Source: Rhineura floridana (lineage: Eukaryota > Chordata > Lepidosauria > Squamata > Rhineuridae). From it: a stretch of 64,000 nt of DNA. The stretch is from the NCBI RefSeq assembly GCF_030035675.1, contig NC_084495.1, forward strand, positions 10,757,001 to 10,821,000, in the 5' to 3' direction. The notes beneath the pieces were generated by a model, which did no database searches, had not been told where the DNA came from, and worked only from the letters and a program-made list of their open reading frames with translations. Below are positions 24,901 through 31,235 of the stretch, one piece after another; positions within the stretch are counted from its first letter, which is position 1; the number at the start of each line of letters is the position of its first letter. The position numbers were made by a program, and so were the translations under genes.

Positions 24901-27900
24901 TGTGCAGAAGCAATCAGCACCCCCATAAATCAGGTGTTGAGGCAATAATTAGGGGACAGAGGCCATTCACATGCTATTTCTATTATTTATTATTTATTAC
25001 TTGGGACTTAAAATCCGCCAGCATTTTCTCAGCTCAGCTCGTCAAACTGTTATTTTTGGAGCCTTCCTTTCGCCTCACCCTGAAAAACACACAGAGCATT
25101 TTTCTTTTGACATTCCCTGAAGAAGCAAGTGAGAAACGACTGATTGCTTCTCAGTTCCTTCTACAGCGGTGACAGATCAATAAAACAAGCTTCTCTGACT
25201 GCCAAATGCTGGGTGTGGGATTTGCAAGTGGCAAGCCACGCGGAGCACAGGAGTACTTAAAAGTCTGTTACTTAGTTTTATAGCTGGTGCTTGTCGTCAG
25301 TGAACAGCAAAAATGGTCTTGAGTGCCTAGTAGGGCTGTTCTGAATAATTTGCCAGTGTTGATTGTCAGGCCAAAAAAACCTTACAATTTCCGTGGGAGA
25401 TCAATTTCTCCCCAGAATCCCATCATCGGAATATTCAGCTTCTTCAGCATTACTGTTCTCTGTCCCCTGTCTCCCCCCCCAGCTGCTGACATTTCACTAC
25501 CATTTTCTCTGTTTGGTGTGATTTACCCCTTTTTGGGTTAGCTAGACTGATGATCCTGTGTATGAATGTGAAAACACTGGAGTGTCGTAGCCTTCTGGGG
25601 TTTAGATGGTAATGTGTTCCAGAGCCTTGGAGACACCACAGAAAAGGGCCTCTTCCTTGTAGGCCAGCAAACAGGAGAGCCTCTGTTGTTGATCTTAACA
25701 TGTGAACAGCTTGATATGGGTGCAGACAGTCCTTCAAATTGACCAGGTCCAGAGAGAGAGGTTTGTGTAAGGAAGCCTGTTGAATCAGCGTTCAAACTGC
25801 CCAATATAAATAGACCGGAGAGGAGACAGACTTCCTGGAATAAGATGTTTATTTAGCTCAACACAATTTGGAGTTGAAATTGTTTCAGCAGGAGCTGTGA
25901 ATACTTGTACATTTCTTGAACCTAAAAAACCTTTTTCTTGTACAGATGAACTAAAAACAGCTTTAAAAAAAAAACCTATGAGGCGGTAAGATAACATTTT
26001 TCTTTTTCTTCTGCATCTCCACGATAATTAATGCTCCCACTAAGAGTGCCAAGCTATTGCTGTACTTCAGGTGTACAAGTTAAGTTTTTTTGAGGTTCAA
26101 AATATATACAGTGACCTTTTTGAGGTGAGGCAACCAAAACGGTACACAGTACTCCAAGTGCGGTCGTACCTTAGTTTTGTATAATGCCATTATGATATTG
26201 GCAGTTTTATTTTCAGTTCCTTTCTGAATGATCCCTGGCATGGAATTCACCTTTTTCACAGCTGCTGTATTGTATATTTATCAGATGTTTTGGGATATCT
26301 AGCTTGAGCTGTGGGAAATAATAATAATAATGATAATGATAAATTGTATTAGATTTCTATACTGTTTAAAATACAGACTCTCTAAGTAGTTTAATTTTTT
26401 TTCTTCTGTAAAACTTGTGGCATTTTATTTCTATGGGCGATATGCAGTGAAACAGTTCCGCTAGTGCAAGGACTTTTAGCAGTGCAGTGAAACTGCCCTG
26501 CCCTGTCCTCAGCTCATGTGCTCCCTGGATATCCTATACATCTGCTCCGGAGAGTTAGTGGGAAACCTGGAACAGATTTAGGGAACATGCGGGAGGTGCA
26601 TGGGAGAGGAAAGGGTGAACTTCTATTGCACAGCAGCAAATCCTCATGCTTGCAGAACCGTTTACTTGGAGAGTGCTTTATGTTACTTTGACACTATATA
26701 TGGCTGAATTTGTGTAATGCCAAGTGGCTATACTGCAATAAATGAGTAATGCTGGTGATGAAAGAGGAATAACCCTGTCTTTTCAGGAGCCAATCCCTAT
26801 GTAATCATCAAGTGCGAGAATTGGACAGTTCGCTCTCCCGCACAGAAGGGCACCATCAATGCTGTGTTCAATATGCAAGCCATTTTCTACCGAAGGAAGT
26901 CTGAGCATCCAATTATTGTCCAGGCAAGAGACAATCTTACATTCCCATTTGCACCTATTTAGCACCAGTTTCTTTCCTTTTTTATTTATTTTGTTACATT
27001 TCTATAGAACTCTTGGCAGGGTGGCATTTATTTATTTTATTTAAAAGTATTTCTAAACCGCTTATCTATAAAATAAGTTCTGAATGGTGTACAACAGTAC
27101 AAATCAACATAAAACAGTATGACAAAAACATAGATTAAAAAACAGAAGGCCAATGGTACAGGATCAAATCTGAGACATCAAAAAAATCCTGCATAAAAAG
27201 AAGTATGTTCCATCCAGACACTGGCGAGATCCAGACCTGCTTAGCTTTAGCAAGGTGAGGAACTCATGAACCTTCAGGCCTCGCTCTAGGACAGGTGATG
27301 TTAGCTTGGGATGTTGGAGACATTGTGCCTAGGAATGGAAGGATATGTCAGTTTCTGTTTCACATTGTTCCAATCTTTAATTCAGTTCGCCAATTGCTAC
27401 CGAAATGTGGAGAATTTTTTTTAAAAAGTCCTGAAGAAAATTCTTCAGCATTTTAGATCAAATTTCTCCTAGTAAACACAGAGTTGTTTAACAATCAATC
27501 CCCCTTCCCAGGCAACTCTGGGAATCATAGCTCTGTGGTAGGGATAGGGCTCTCCTAATAACTCTGAACACGCTTAACAAACTACAGTTCCCAGGATTCT
27601 TTGGGGGAAGCCAGGGCTGTTGAAAATGGTAGGATATAATGTATAGTGCTGATGGGGCCTAACGGTGCATTTTCCCCTGCCCACATTTTCCTTAAGACAA
27701 CCTTTTGTTGTTGTTATATGCCTTCAAGTCAATTACAACTTATGGCGACCCTATGAAACTTTTTTTGGATATATTCATAGGGTTTTCATGGTAAGAGGTA
27801 TTCAGAGGTGGTTTACCATTGCCTTCCTCTAAGTCTACAGCACCCAGTATTCCTGGGCAGTCTCCCATCCAAGTACTGATCAGGCCTGACCCTGCTTTGC

Positions 27901-30900
27901 TTCCAAGATCAGAAGAGATCAGGCATGTTCAGGGCAGTATGGCCATAGGCGACAACCTTTTAGGCAATACTAAATTGAAATTGGCCTGAGATCACTCAGT
28001 GAGTTTTGTGGGCGTCCCTAGTCCAAGTGAAGTCTATTGATTTATTTGCTTATTATATTTAAGGCTCACGTGCATATTACAATAAACATGGTTTTTAAAA
28101 AATATGCTTGAGCTGGCCTCTTTTTTGGGAGGGGAGTAAAACCAAGGCTTAATCTAGAATGTGCCCTCCCTCCCACAGTTTCCTGCTGAAAGGTTTCCTG
28201 CAGACAAGCAGCAGGTCAGGGAGGTTTTTCAGAAGGAAACTGGTGCGGGCCACTGATCCGTATTGGGACTCCCATGACTGCTTTTTCTCCAAATTACAAG
28301 TGGCTAGTTTAGTGCACTTTATAGGAATAAAAAGACATGTTTAGTGTGATGTCTAGGTGGAGATTGTTTAAGTCATTTACCGCTTAATGCCACAATAGGC
28401 TTCTAATCAGTTTACAAGTACAACAGCCAGTGAAATATACAATAAAACAATCCCATTAAAATGTTAAAATATGAACATCCGTAATTCATACATGCAATAG
28501 AACAATCCCATTAAAACCACACGTTGATAAAAATAGGAGACTCCAGTCAAGAAAGCAAAGGAATATCCAGAGCGTGGAAAAGTTACTTTTTTGAACTACA
28601 ACTCCCATCAGCCCCAGCCAGCATGGCCACTGGATTGGGCTGATGGGAGTTGTAGTTCAAAAAAGTAACTTTTCCAAGCTCTGGGAATATCCGTATAAAC
28701 ATGTTTCTTAAAAAGCCAGTGGAATGCCAATACAGATAAGGCCCTGCATTGTGTGTGTGTGCATAAGAGAGAGAGAGAGAGAGAGGTGAAAGGGAAGGAT
28801 GGAAAAACATAAACCAGTGTAACATATTTAGAATACGTGTGTGCATTTTTGGCTGTATTTGAGCAGTTCTCATGGTGGTTTTCATGGTATGGATATATGA
28901 GTGTGCTGTTTTTAGGATGTGAGGTTGAATTATGTGAGTACTTATAGAGTGTGATTTGAGGTGTGCTAATATAGTAAGCTTGAGTGTGTTGGCTTAGAAT
29001 GTTGATATTTTTAAACATGAATGTGCTGATCTTGTAAGGGTGTAAACTAAATGATACCTTTTTTCAACTGTAGTTAGATGAAGTTCTGTTATAAAGGGGG
29101 GCAGCTGTTTTAACTGTTTTGCTTTTTGGTATACTGTGATTGAGAAATGAGCTGATTTGTTTAATCTATTACGTTTTTCCCTTGAAGCTCAGAGAATATT
29201 CTATTTAGTCTACTATGCTTGTTATGGGTTCTTTCCTTGTATTTCTTGTGCTTAATTTTATATGCAATGTTTATATGTTGATACTAAAGCGGATGTTTTG
29301 GTCAATTAATTTTATTTTATTGATTGTGGGGGGTTTGTATCTGCTGTTTTAAGATGTTTTGACATGTTGTACACTGCTTAGGGTTTTATTTAAATATAAG
29401 CAGTATATAAATGGTCTAAATAAAGAATAAATAAATAAATAAACAAAGGCTGCATGTGATCAAATAAAGTTAGCATATATTTTTACTCGGGAAATCTGTT
29501 GGTAAAAGTCTTTTAGTAGGGACGGGAGAGGAATTCAAGGACCACCGGTGGTCTGCAAGCTTCATTCACATGGCCCATGGCATGTCTGTGGATTTGTGGT
29601 TGAAAACAGGAGACTATACATCCACTGCATTAAATATTCATATTGGTTTTAATTGTATTTTAATTGCTTCCTTTATTTCTTGTATTTTATTGTATTACAA
29701 TTTGAATTCTATGAAAAACAAATTGTAAAGCAATAAAATACAATATGTAAGAAATGAAAGAAGCAATAAAAACACAATTGAAAATCGTACAGCATCTAGC
29801 CCAGCACATTACAATCAGAGCATCCGGCACAAAATCATGAATTGGGCCACCAAGGCCATCAGCAGTTTTCAAGTAGTCCGTGGGGGAGGGGAAAGTTTGG
29901 GAATCAATGGGTTAAACATTTTGGGATGTCGTTCAGGATGGAGCAACACATTTCCAGTAGTTCTGTGATCCTTTCAAGGGACATTTTTGTCATTATGAAT
30001 TGCATCCTCTGAGGTTGTCATTTGAGAGGGAAGACCACCTTGCAGAAAGAGGCACTCCTTAACCCTATCGCCTTGTGCTGTTTCTCACCAATTCCCCTCC
30101 AAATTGCATCCCTCCCCCCATACACAAGGGAATAAAAGATACAGGTATTGTTATGTTTTTCCTTGGAGGAGTAAGCACTGAAGCAGACATATGCAGCATT
30201 ATTATTATTATTATTATCATCATCATCATCATCATCATTTAGTGGTAAATTCAGAAGTGCAGGGCTGTTGCATGTTAGTCATAGCCTCGCCTCCTCCCCC
30301 TTTTTTGCTGTGGGGTTGAGAACAAGATCCTTGTTAATGCCTTCTCCGACAACAACAGATGTCCCTAGAAGCCAATAAGCATGAAAGGGGAGAGTGTCAG
30401 CTACTGAGAAGACTCTTCTCAGTGGCTGACTCACCTCTTTTCACTCTGATTGGCTCCAATCAGCAGGAAAGGACAAGGAAGCATGTTAGAAGACTCTTCT
30501 CAGTGGTTAAGACACTCCACTTTCATGCTGATTGGCTGATAGGATGCTGGAGACAGGGACCCTGCTGGGACCCTGCTTCCAAAAAAGTAAAGGGTCTAAG
30601 ACCCCCTGGGACCCTGGACGACTACACCACTGATTATTGTTATCGTTATTGTTAAAAGCCCATCTAAATTGATTTAAATGCACACAGCCTCCAGCGTGTG
30701 CACGTAGCTGTGTTAAGGATGCATCTTTCCAATCTGTGCAATGGGTACAAATTGATATGAGAAGGTGAGGTTTGCAGAAGGGAGTTCCTCTGACTGAGAA
30801 CTCTTGCAGATGTTCCTTTTCAGTTGGGGGAAAGGAGGGGGAAGAAACAACCAGCCCATCCAGCAGCAATTATTTTTAATTTCCTTCCCACCTCTTCAGG

Positions 30901-31082
30901 TTTGGCACAGCAACATCTTGTGCGACCAATTCCTAGGACAAGTGCTGATGACAGCATCACCCGGTGATCCCAGAGAACTTCAGAAGCTCCAACTCCAGGG
31001 CAGAGGGAGGCGCCAAGCAGAGGAGATGCCAGGTCACATCACCCTCAAGGTTCTTTCTAGCGATGACCTTGTGGAACTCTGA
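561..31082 (+). CDS. CAPN6: Calpain-6 (CAPN6), last nine coding exons
   Basis: Nine exons (561-753, 8723-8916, 10670-10747, 13610-13805, 20341-20463, 21446-21648, 22084-22205, 26787-26923, 30900-31082) join in frame over 476 codons with matching phases. Order of parts: second half of the calpain protease core (starting near [10 protein letters not shown]), the beta-sandwich C2-like domain, then a C-terminal C2 domain ending LSSDDLVEL. This is the domain plan of CAPN5/CAPN6, without a penta-EF-hand. The C-terminal residues ([21 protein letters not shown]) match remembered human CAPN6 better than CAPN5, and the neighbour is PAK3 in tail-to-tail orientation as in mammals. Human CAPN6 is a protease-dead, microtubule-associated protein acting in the cytoplasm. 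Here the core still looks like an active calpain (GHAY, RNPWG), so function may differ. The exon with the catalytic Cys and the start codon is left of the window. CAPN5 is the alternative, judged unlikely. Confidence 0.93.
766..990 (+). repeat. Sauria-type SINE
   Basis: Head gagccaatgtggtgtagtgg with tRNA-like A and B boxes (gttcaaatccc), centre catgaagcttgctgggtgac, and a Bov-B-like tail (cacagggttgttgtgaggat) ending in aataaa repeats. It starts 13 bp after the donor of CAPN6 exon A. Confidence 0.85.
1272..1382 (-). repeat. LINE (L2/CR1-like) 3' tail fragment
   Basis: agcccaaggtggcaaac followed by runs of aaaacattttaaaa is the reverse complement of the 3' tail shared by the L2-like copies in the window. 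Confidence 0.45.
1418..1850 (+). repeat. Unnamed AT-rich dispersed repeat, copy 1
   Basis: Starts agggatggg and ends near ctgacagatccttccatc. Inside, variants of acaaaaatgca...ggagaaa recur about every 30 bp. Related copies: 5812-6215 (-), 8400-8600 (+), 12945-13165 (-), 13170-13540 (+), 27328-27482 (-), 52200-52640 (+). The ends agggatgg / ccatccct form a short inverted repeat. No coding capacity seen. Confidence 0.6.
2358..2900 (+). repeat. tRNA-derived SINE split by a Penelope foldback
   Basis: Head gggccgtagctcagtggcag and ggttcaatccctggc are A and B boxes of a tRNA-like promoter. The 3' end reads ctagatggaccaactg ... ggcagcttcctatgttcc. The SINE is interrupted from 2474 to 2803. It is the commonest SINE here (about 15 copies); it is not a tRNA gene because the acceptor stem does not close. 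Confidence 0.85.
2474..2803. mobile_element. Inverted pair of Penelope-like 3' tails with 14-bp TSD
   Basis: Two copies of a Penelope-like 3' end face each other: the left one reads in minus, the right one in plus (cctgatgaaggtcaaactac, gtggccgaaacgc, aaaataaacattttt, ggatgcttgccacc). The same tail occurs at 35815-35960. The host SINE is duplicated on both sides as tgaaatcctggaga (2460-2473 and 2804-2817), a target-site duplication of 14 bp. Confidence 0.8.
2920..4200. other. CAPN6 intron A, no clear feature
   Basis: No exon, RNA gene or named repeat recognised. 3860-4000 is AT-rich with a LINE-tail look (ttataaactcctcagcagttt) and 4060-4095 is a short (ac)n tract. Confidence 0.4.
4225..4398 (+). 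repeat. CR1 LINE 3' end
   Basis: tactggaggccttcaagagg, gttggactttatggtc and ccttccaactctactattct form the classic CR1 3'UTR ending in the ATTCTAT octamer repeat zone. Confidence 0.8.
4770..4935 (-). repeat. tRNA-derived SINE
   Basis: Reverse complement of the common SINE: tttggtccatctagttcagt, ctacctggagatgctgggga, ccttctgcatgcaaggcag. Confidence 0.8.
4936..5385 (-). repeat. CR1-like LINE, 3' part
   Basis: The minus strand encodes the end of a CR1-type ORF2 (LWNSLPQ / GFKRGL-like words in related copies) and its 3'UTR. Plus-strand landmarks are gagcactctcccctcctgtg, aatttgtctaatcctctttt and gaatcttccaacactgagct. Confidence 0.75.
5675..6275 (-). repeat. tRNA-derived SINE interrupted by the AT-rich repeat
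   Basis: The SINE runs from aacataggtagctgcctta to gatgccagggat, stops at about 5811, and resumes at about 6219 with taccttctgcacgcaaagca. The insert at 5812-6218 is a minus copy of the AT-rich family, so that family was active after this SINE landed. Confidence 0.7.
5812..6218 (-). repeat. Unnamed AT-rich dispersed repeat, copy 2
   Basis: Reverse complement of copy 1 (landmarks cctaatatattcatttta, gggaaccgcattccaaaatt, tttaaatgcaaactgaattg). Includes a short (ac)n run at 5935-5951. Confidence 0.65.
6835..7345 (-). repeat. L1-clade LINE, end of ORF2 and 3'UTR
   Basis: The minus strand reads words typical of the L1 ORF2 C-terminus: [15 protein letters not shown], then a [11 protein letters not shown] stretch and AIWWSR. 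Several stops are present, so it is an old dead copy. The 3' end is A-rich. Confidence 0.6.
7346..7990. other. CAPN6 intron A, no clear feature
   Basis: A/T-rich unique-looking DNA with no exon or named repeat recognised. Confidence 0.4.
8000..8400. repeat. LINE/SINE tail fragments
   Basis: ttattctgccttttcctacc (about 8018) and attcatatcctgcccttcct (about 8276) are reverse complements of tails shared by L2- and Bov-B-type elements. The stretch between is unassigned. Confidence 0.4.
8400..8600 (+). repeat. Unnamed AT-rich dispersed repeat, partial copy 3
   Basis: gcaaaaatgtgtactttagc, aggagaaattcacact and gtggagaactgaatttaa match copy 1. It ends about 120 bp before CAPN6 exon B. Confidence 0.6.
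8723..8916 (+). CDS. CAPN6: CAPN6 exon B with catalytic His and Asn positions
   Basis: Acceptor ctacag ends at 8722 and donor gtaagc starts at 8917. The exon begins in phase 0 and leaves two bases of a split Glu codon. It encodes [26 protein letters not shown] and [15 protein letters not shown]. The His codon of the catalytic triad is 8777-8779 and the Asn codon is 8873-8875; the Trp beside Asn (8879-8881) is the usual residue of active calpains. The linker between exon A and GLVKG is the same length as in remembered human CAPN6. Confidence 0.93.
9040..9118 (-). repeat. tRNA-derived SINE fragment
   Basis: gaggattgaacctgggacct and ctacctctgagctgcggccc are the reverse complement of the SINE head. 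Confidence 0.7.
9582..9722 (-). repeat. tRNA-derived SINE, lacks its head
   Basis: atggtccatctaggtcagtg through gatgctgggaactgaacctg to ttctgcatgc; the A-box part is missing. Confidence 0.75.
10305..10610 (-). repeat. Two tandem tRNA-derived SINE pieces
   Basis: A short head fragment (10320-10365, gcagatgctctgccactgag) is followed by a longer copy (10374-10605) with ggtccatctagctctgtact and ggggattgaactcggaacc. It ends about 60 bp before CAPN6 exon C. Confidence 0.75.
10670..10747 (+). CDS. CAPN6: CAPN6 exon C (end of protease core)
   Basis: Acceptor cctctccag ends at 10669 and donor gtgagc starts at 10748. One base completes Glu, 25 codons follow ([12 protein letters not shown] to ENDGEF), and two bases begin Trp. 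SEEW and DGEFW are conserved calpain core-to-C2L motifs. Confidence 0.93.
11544..11795. repeat. Foldback-type dispersed repeat (family F), copy 1
   Basis: cttcagcaccttggacagct followed by ccttggaaggtcagacc matches copies at 42600-42800 and 49385-49560, where the two halves are inverted repeats (tttcaaggagctgtccaagg / ccttgaacagctccttgaaa). Possibly a hAT-like MITE; ends not resolved. Confidence 0.5.
11925..12215 (+). repeat. SINE with acctttacctt tail, copy 1
   Basis: agctctgctcacggcc / gagtttgattccaac resembles a tRNA-type promoter. The body reads ccatccatccgtggtcagta and gagtcggaaacgactcgcac and ends ccttcacctttacctt. A second copy is at 23990-24285 with about 90 percent similarity by eye. 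Confidence 0.75.
12248..12405 (+). mobile_element. hAT-type non-autonomous element fragment (family C)
   Basis: Begins caggggttcccaaacggcgg, the terminal sequence of a hAT-like family whose fuller copies are at 62695-63145 and 29540-29905. The 3' end is missing. Confidence 0.6.
12945..13540. repeat. AT-rich repeat copies 4 and 5, head to head
   Basis: A minus copy (12945-13165) abuts a plus copy (13170-13540), giving an inverted arrangement of about 600 bp that ends 70 bp before CAPN6 exon D. The plus copy ends ctgacagattctgccatccc. A (at)n microsatellite lies at 12920-12958. Confidence 0.65.
13610..13805 (+). CDS. CAPN6: CAPN6 exon D (core end and start of C2-like domain)
   Basis: Acceptor ggattag ends at 13609 and donor gttgca starts at 13806. 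It encodes 65 codons from [17 protein letters not shown] to [17 protein letters not shown] and NRSGGC..H...FLQNPQ are typical of the CAPN5/6 C2-like domain start. The NRSGGC spelling matches remembered CAPN6 (CAPN5 has NRGGGC). Confidence 0.93.
14190..14578 (+). repeat. CR1-like LINE, 3' part
   Basis: ttcacgcagcgcatagttct, then a short translated stretch ([28 protein letters not shown]) and a 3'UTR with ctggactagatgggccactg. This is the forward version of 4936-5385. Confidence 0.8.
14580..14745 (-). repeat. tRNA-derived SINE, part 1 (split)
   Basis: aacataggaagctgccttct through gggattaaacctaggacctt to ggaaagcag. The SINE stops abruptly at the edge of the large retroelement and continues at 20283. 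Confidence 0.8.
15220..16539 (-). pseudogene. Repeat-expanded hydrolase-like reading frame (fossil)
   Basis: A 439-codon open frame lies in the retroelement. Its C-terminal part contains [14 protein letters not shown], which resembles the Asp-x-x-His block of SGNH/GDSL esterases, here used by retroelements rather than host lipid metabolism. Most of the frame (about 290 codons) is the translated minisatellite, giving repeated words such as [19 protein letters not shown]. It is not a convincing working protein; treat as part of a fossil element. Confidence 0.5.
15545..16400. repeat. 58/73-bp minisatellite with 378-bp higher-order repeat
   Basis: About 13 units of gagggccatgcccttccgtt...ctgccaaact. 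Short units are 58 bp; long units are 73 bp because of an added aagtaaccaaggccat-type segment. Six units (58, 58, 58, 73, 73, 58) make a 378-bp block that occurs twice: gaggaccatgcccttcc starts at 15639 and again at 16017, exactly 378 bp apart, and the compared units look identical. Two levels of duplication are therefore visible. Confidence 0.9.
18748..19001. repeat. 39-bp tandem repeat, about 6.5 copies
   Basis: Unit atgtaattccaggtaatgat + atcagaagtcctaactaaa repeats with only c/t differences at one position. A degenerate relative (ctagtaaatgatatcataaa) lies upstream at about 18617. It is inside the retroelement. Confidence 0.92.
19430..19485. repeat. Short tandem duplication (about 29 bp, 2 copies)
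   Basis: tgcccgggcctagcaagaag is followed by tgcctgggcctagcaagaag 28-29 bp later, in the retroelement. Confidence 0.7.
19850..20270. promoter_or_regulatory. CpG-rich promoter-like end of the retroelement
   Basis: A GC- and CpG-rich block in an otherwise AT-rich intron. On minus, ggcctatttaaggcc gives a TATA-like box followed by a pyrimidine-rich start region, fitting the element's own promoter. On plus, aacgaagatggccgcggcag resembles a YY1-type AAGATGGCGGC initiator around an ATG at 20207. The promoter call is inferred from composition and motifs only. Confidence 0.45.
20283..20318 (-). repeat. tRNA-derived SINE, part 2 (split)
   Basis: atgctctaccactgggctac agccc is the head of the SINE begun at 14580. 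With part 1 it brackets the retroelement exactly and shows that 14746-20282 is one insertion unit. Confidence 0.75.
20341..20463 (+). CDS. CAPN6: CAPN6 exon E (C2-like domain)
   Basis: Acceptor ttccttttag ends at 20340 and donor gtaggt starts at 20464; the exon is 41 codons in phase 0, from [11 protein letters not shown] to [15 protein letters not shown] resembles CAPN6 rather than CAPN5 (ICIQQRP). The acceptor lies only 22 bp after a SINE remnant (20283-20318) and 58 bp after the end of the large retroelement, so the branch point is probably inside repeat-derived DNA. Confidence 0.93.
20775..21190 (+). mobile_element. hAT-like non-autonomous element (family D), copy 1
   Basis: ttcagaagtgcagagtccct ... 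cactctgattggctccaatc ... gggtctaagaccccctgagc. Matches 30237-30635 (+) and 32345-32695 (-). Terminal agtggt... / ...accactg in the second copy suggests a short TIR of hAT type. Lies between CAPN6 exons E and F. Confidence 0.6.
21446..21648 (+). CDS. CAPN6: CAPN6 exon F (C2-like domain)
   Basis: Acceptor ccgtag ends at 21445 and donor gtaccg starts at 21649. It has 67 codons ([12 protein letters not shown] to FTDVPSEL) and two bases of a split Arg codon. STYID and RYVLIPTTF are conserved in CAPN5/6; the QE..ATSTYID block is CAPN6-like. Confidence 0.93.
22084..22205 (+). CDS. CAPN6: CAPN6 exon G (linker into C2 domain)
   Basis: Acceptor atttcag ends at 22083 and donor gtaagt starts at 22206. 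It completes Arg, encodes 40 codons ([17 protein letters not shown] to SQDRHG) and leaves one base of Gly. The preceding intron is short (435 bp). Confidence 0.92.
22206..23155. other. CAPN6 intron G, repeat-poor first part
   Basis: No exon, RNA or clear repeat recognised. Confidence 0.4.
23160..23275. mobile_element. Foldback MITE-like copy, diverged
   Basis: gaactgcaactcccgtcagc and gggagttgtagttcagcaac are inverted arms related to the hAT MITE of 44-160, with worn ends. Confidence 0.5.
23808..23985 (-). repeat. tRNA-derived SINE
   Basis: ttggtccatccagcttagta, gagatgccagggattgaact, ttctgcatgcaaagcaggtg. Confidence 0.8.
23990..24285 (+). repeat. SINE with acctttacctt tail, copy 2
   Basis: Same family as 11925-12215: agctctgctcacggccggag, gagtcggaaacgactcgcac, cacctttaccttttt. 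It lies within the head of the preceding SINE. Confidence 0.8.
24590..25250. other. Repeat-free intronic block, candidate conserved noncoding
   Basis: About 650 bp of unique-looking, moderately AT-rich DNA without simple repeats, with homeodomain-like cores (ccaattagctcatc, caataattagggg, ttgattaactgaataac). No ORF with exon-like features. Whether it is conserved cannot be judged here. Confidence 0.3.
25545..25770 (-). repeat. L2-like LINE fragment
   Basis: gtaatgtgttccagagcctt, agaaaagggcctcttcc and ggtgcagacagtccttcaaa are reverse complements of a known L2-like 3' region. Related to 55690-55825. Confidence 0.5.
26080..26280 (-). repeat. CR1 LINE fragment
   Basis: aaaacggtacacagtactcc, aagtgcggtcgtaccttagt and tggaattcacctttttcaca are typical CR1 3' region words on the reverse strand. 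Confidence 0.65.
26787..26923 (+). CDS. CAPN6: CAPN6 exon H (C2 domain), followed by a GC donor
   Basis: Acceptor cttttcag ends at 26786. The exon encodes 45 codons ([12 protein letters not shown] to [10 protein letters not shown]). [15 protein letters not shown] and AIFYRR match the C2 domain of CAPN6. The donor after CAG is gcaaga, which is not GT but fits the known minor class of GC-AG introns; the acceptor downstream (30898-30899) is a normal AG. Confidence 0.92.
26985..27150 (-). repeat. LINE 3' tail (L2-like)
   Basis: ttatttattttatttaaaag then ctaaaccgcttatctataaa and aatggtgtacaacagtac match the reverse tail of L2-like copies. Confidence 0.5.
27328..27482 (-). repeat. Unnamed AT-rich dispersed repeat, partial copy 6
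   Basis: tatgtcagtttctgtttcac, accgaaatgtggagaatttt and aaatttctcctagtaaacac match the family in reverse. Confidence 0.6.
27483..27665. mobile_element. Harbinger-like MITE (family H), partial
   Basis: ggcaactctgggaatcatag, tctcctaataactctgaac and caaactacagttcccaggat match the half of the complete copy at 50793-51113. Confidence 0.65.
27703..27958 (-). repeat. 5S-rRNA-derived SINE
   Basis: The reverse complement of 27862-27955 reads ggccatactgccctgaacat ... agtacttggatgggagactg, a diverged 5S rRNA. The tail end (tcaagtcaattacaacttat near 27725) is the Bov-B-type 3' end. This fits the 5S-headed SINEs described from lizards. It is not a 5S gene: the promoter region is mutated and fused to the SINE body. 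Confidence 0.85.
28385..28555 (-). repeat. LINE 3' tail (L2-like)
   Basis: gcttctaatcagtttacaag and aatacaataaaacaatccca are typical of the reverse 3' tail; a second half-repeat follows. Confidence 0.4.
28568..28683. mobile_element. Foldback hAT-type MITE (copy 2), exact 8-bp TSD
   Basis: A 116-bp palindrome from cagagcgtgg to ccaagctctg flanked exactly by ggaatatc (28560-28567 and 28684-28691). It lies in the last CAPN6 intron, so it is transcribed as a long hairpin in the pre-mRNA. Confidence 0.9.
29250..29445 (+). repeat. LINE 3' tail with aaataa repeats
   Basis: tgttgtacactgcttagggt ... agcagtatataaatggtc ... aataaataaataaat matches the L2/CR1-like 3' end. Confidence 0.55.
29540..29905 (+). 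mobile_element. hAT-type non-autonomous element (family C), copy
   Basis: gaccaccggtggtctgcaag ... gcccagcacattacaatcag ... cagcagttttcaagtagtcc matches 62695-63145. The outer TIRs are worn. Confidence 0.6.
30192..30240. repeat. (att)n / (atc)n microsatellite
   Basis: attattattattattatc followed by atcatcatcatcatcat. Confidence 0.9.
30237..30637 (+). mobile_element. hAT-like non-autonomous element (family D), copy 2
   Basis: ttagtggtaaattcagaagt ... cactctgattggctccaatc ... ctggacgactacaccactga. Best preserved ends of the three copies; 260 bp before the terminal CAPN6 exon. Confidence 0.65.
30900..31082 (+). CDS. CAPN6: CAPN6 terminal coding exon
   Basis: Acceptor cctcttcag ends at 30899. 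Sixty codons ([15 protein letters not shown] to LSSDDLVEL) end at TGA 31080-31082. The ending SSDDL-x-EL is the same as remembered human CAPN6 (SSDDLTEL) and unlike CAPN5. An upstream in-frame ATG at 30804 is intronic and not a start. Confidence 0.94.
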   Translation, partial: VWHSNILCDQFLGQVLMTASPGDPRELQKLQLQGRGRRQAEEMPGHITLKVLSSDDLVEL

Positions 31083-31235
31083 ATACCGAGGGCTGACGGG
31101 CCCAGTCAGTCTTGTTGGCATCCTCCATGGGGATGAAGCCAGAGCCGTTGATTTGCATGTAGGCACAAATTGCTTTAAAGACAGCCTTCTTCGGATGTTG
31201 TGCCTGGGCTCTACCTGGGTAACAAGAAATGGCTC

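Noticed and set aside
27862-27955. 5S rRNA gene
   Set aside because: Diverged 5S-like segment fused to a SINE body with a Bov-B-type tail.
30804-30899. Upstream ATG in frame with the last CAPN6 exon as a separate small gene
   Set aside because: A clean splice acceptor at 30898-30899 and a perfect phase match show it is intron read-through.
561-31082. CAPN5 instead of CAPN6
   Set aside because: The protease core is CAPN5-like, but the C2 domain and C-terminus match CAPN6 and the neighbour is PAK3; the CAPN5-like core fits a less derived CAPN6.
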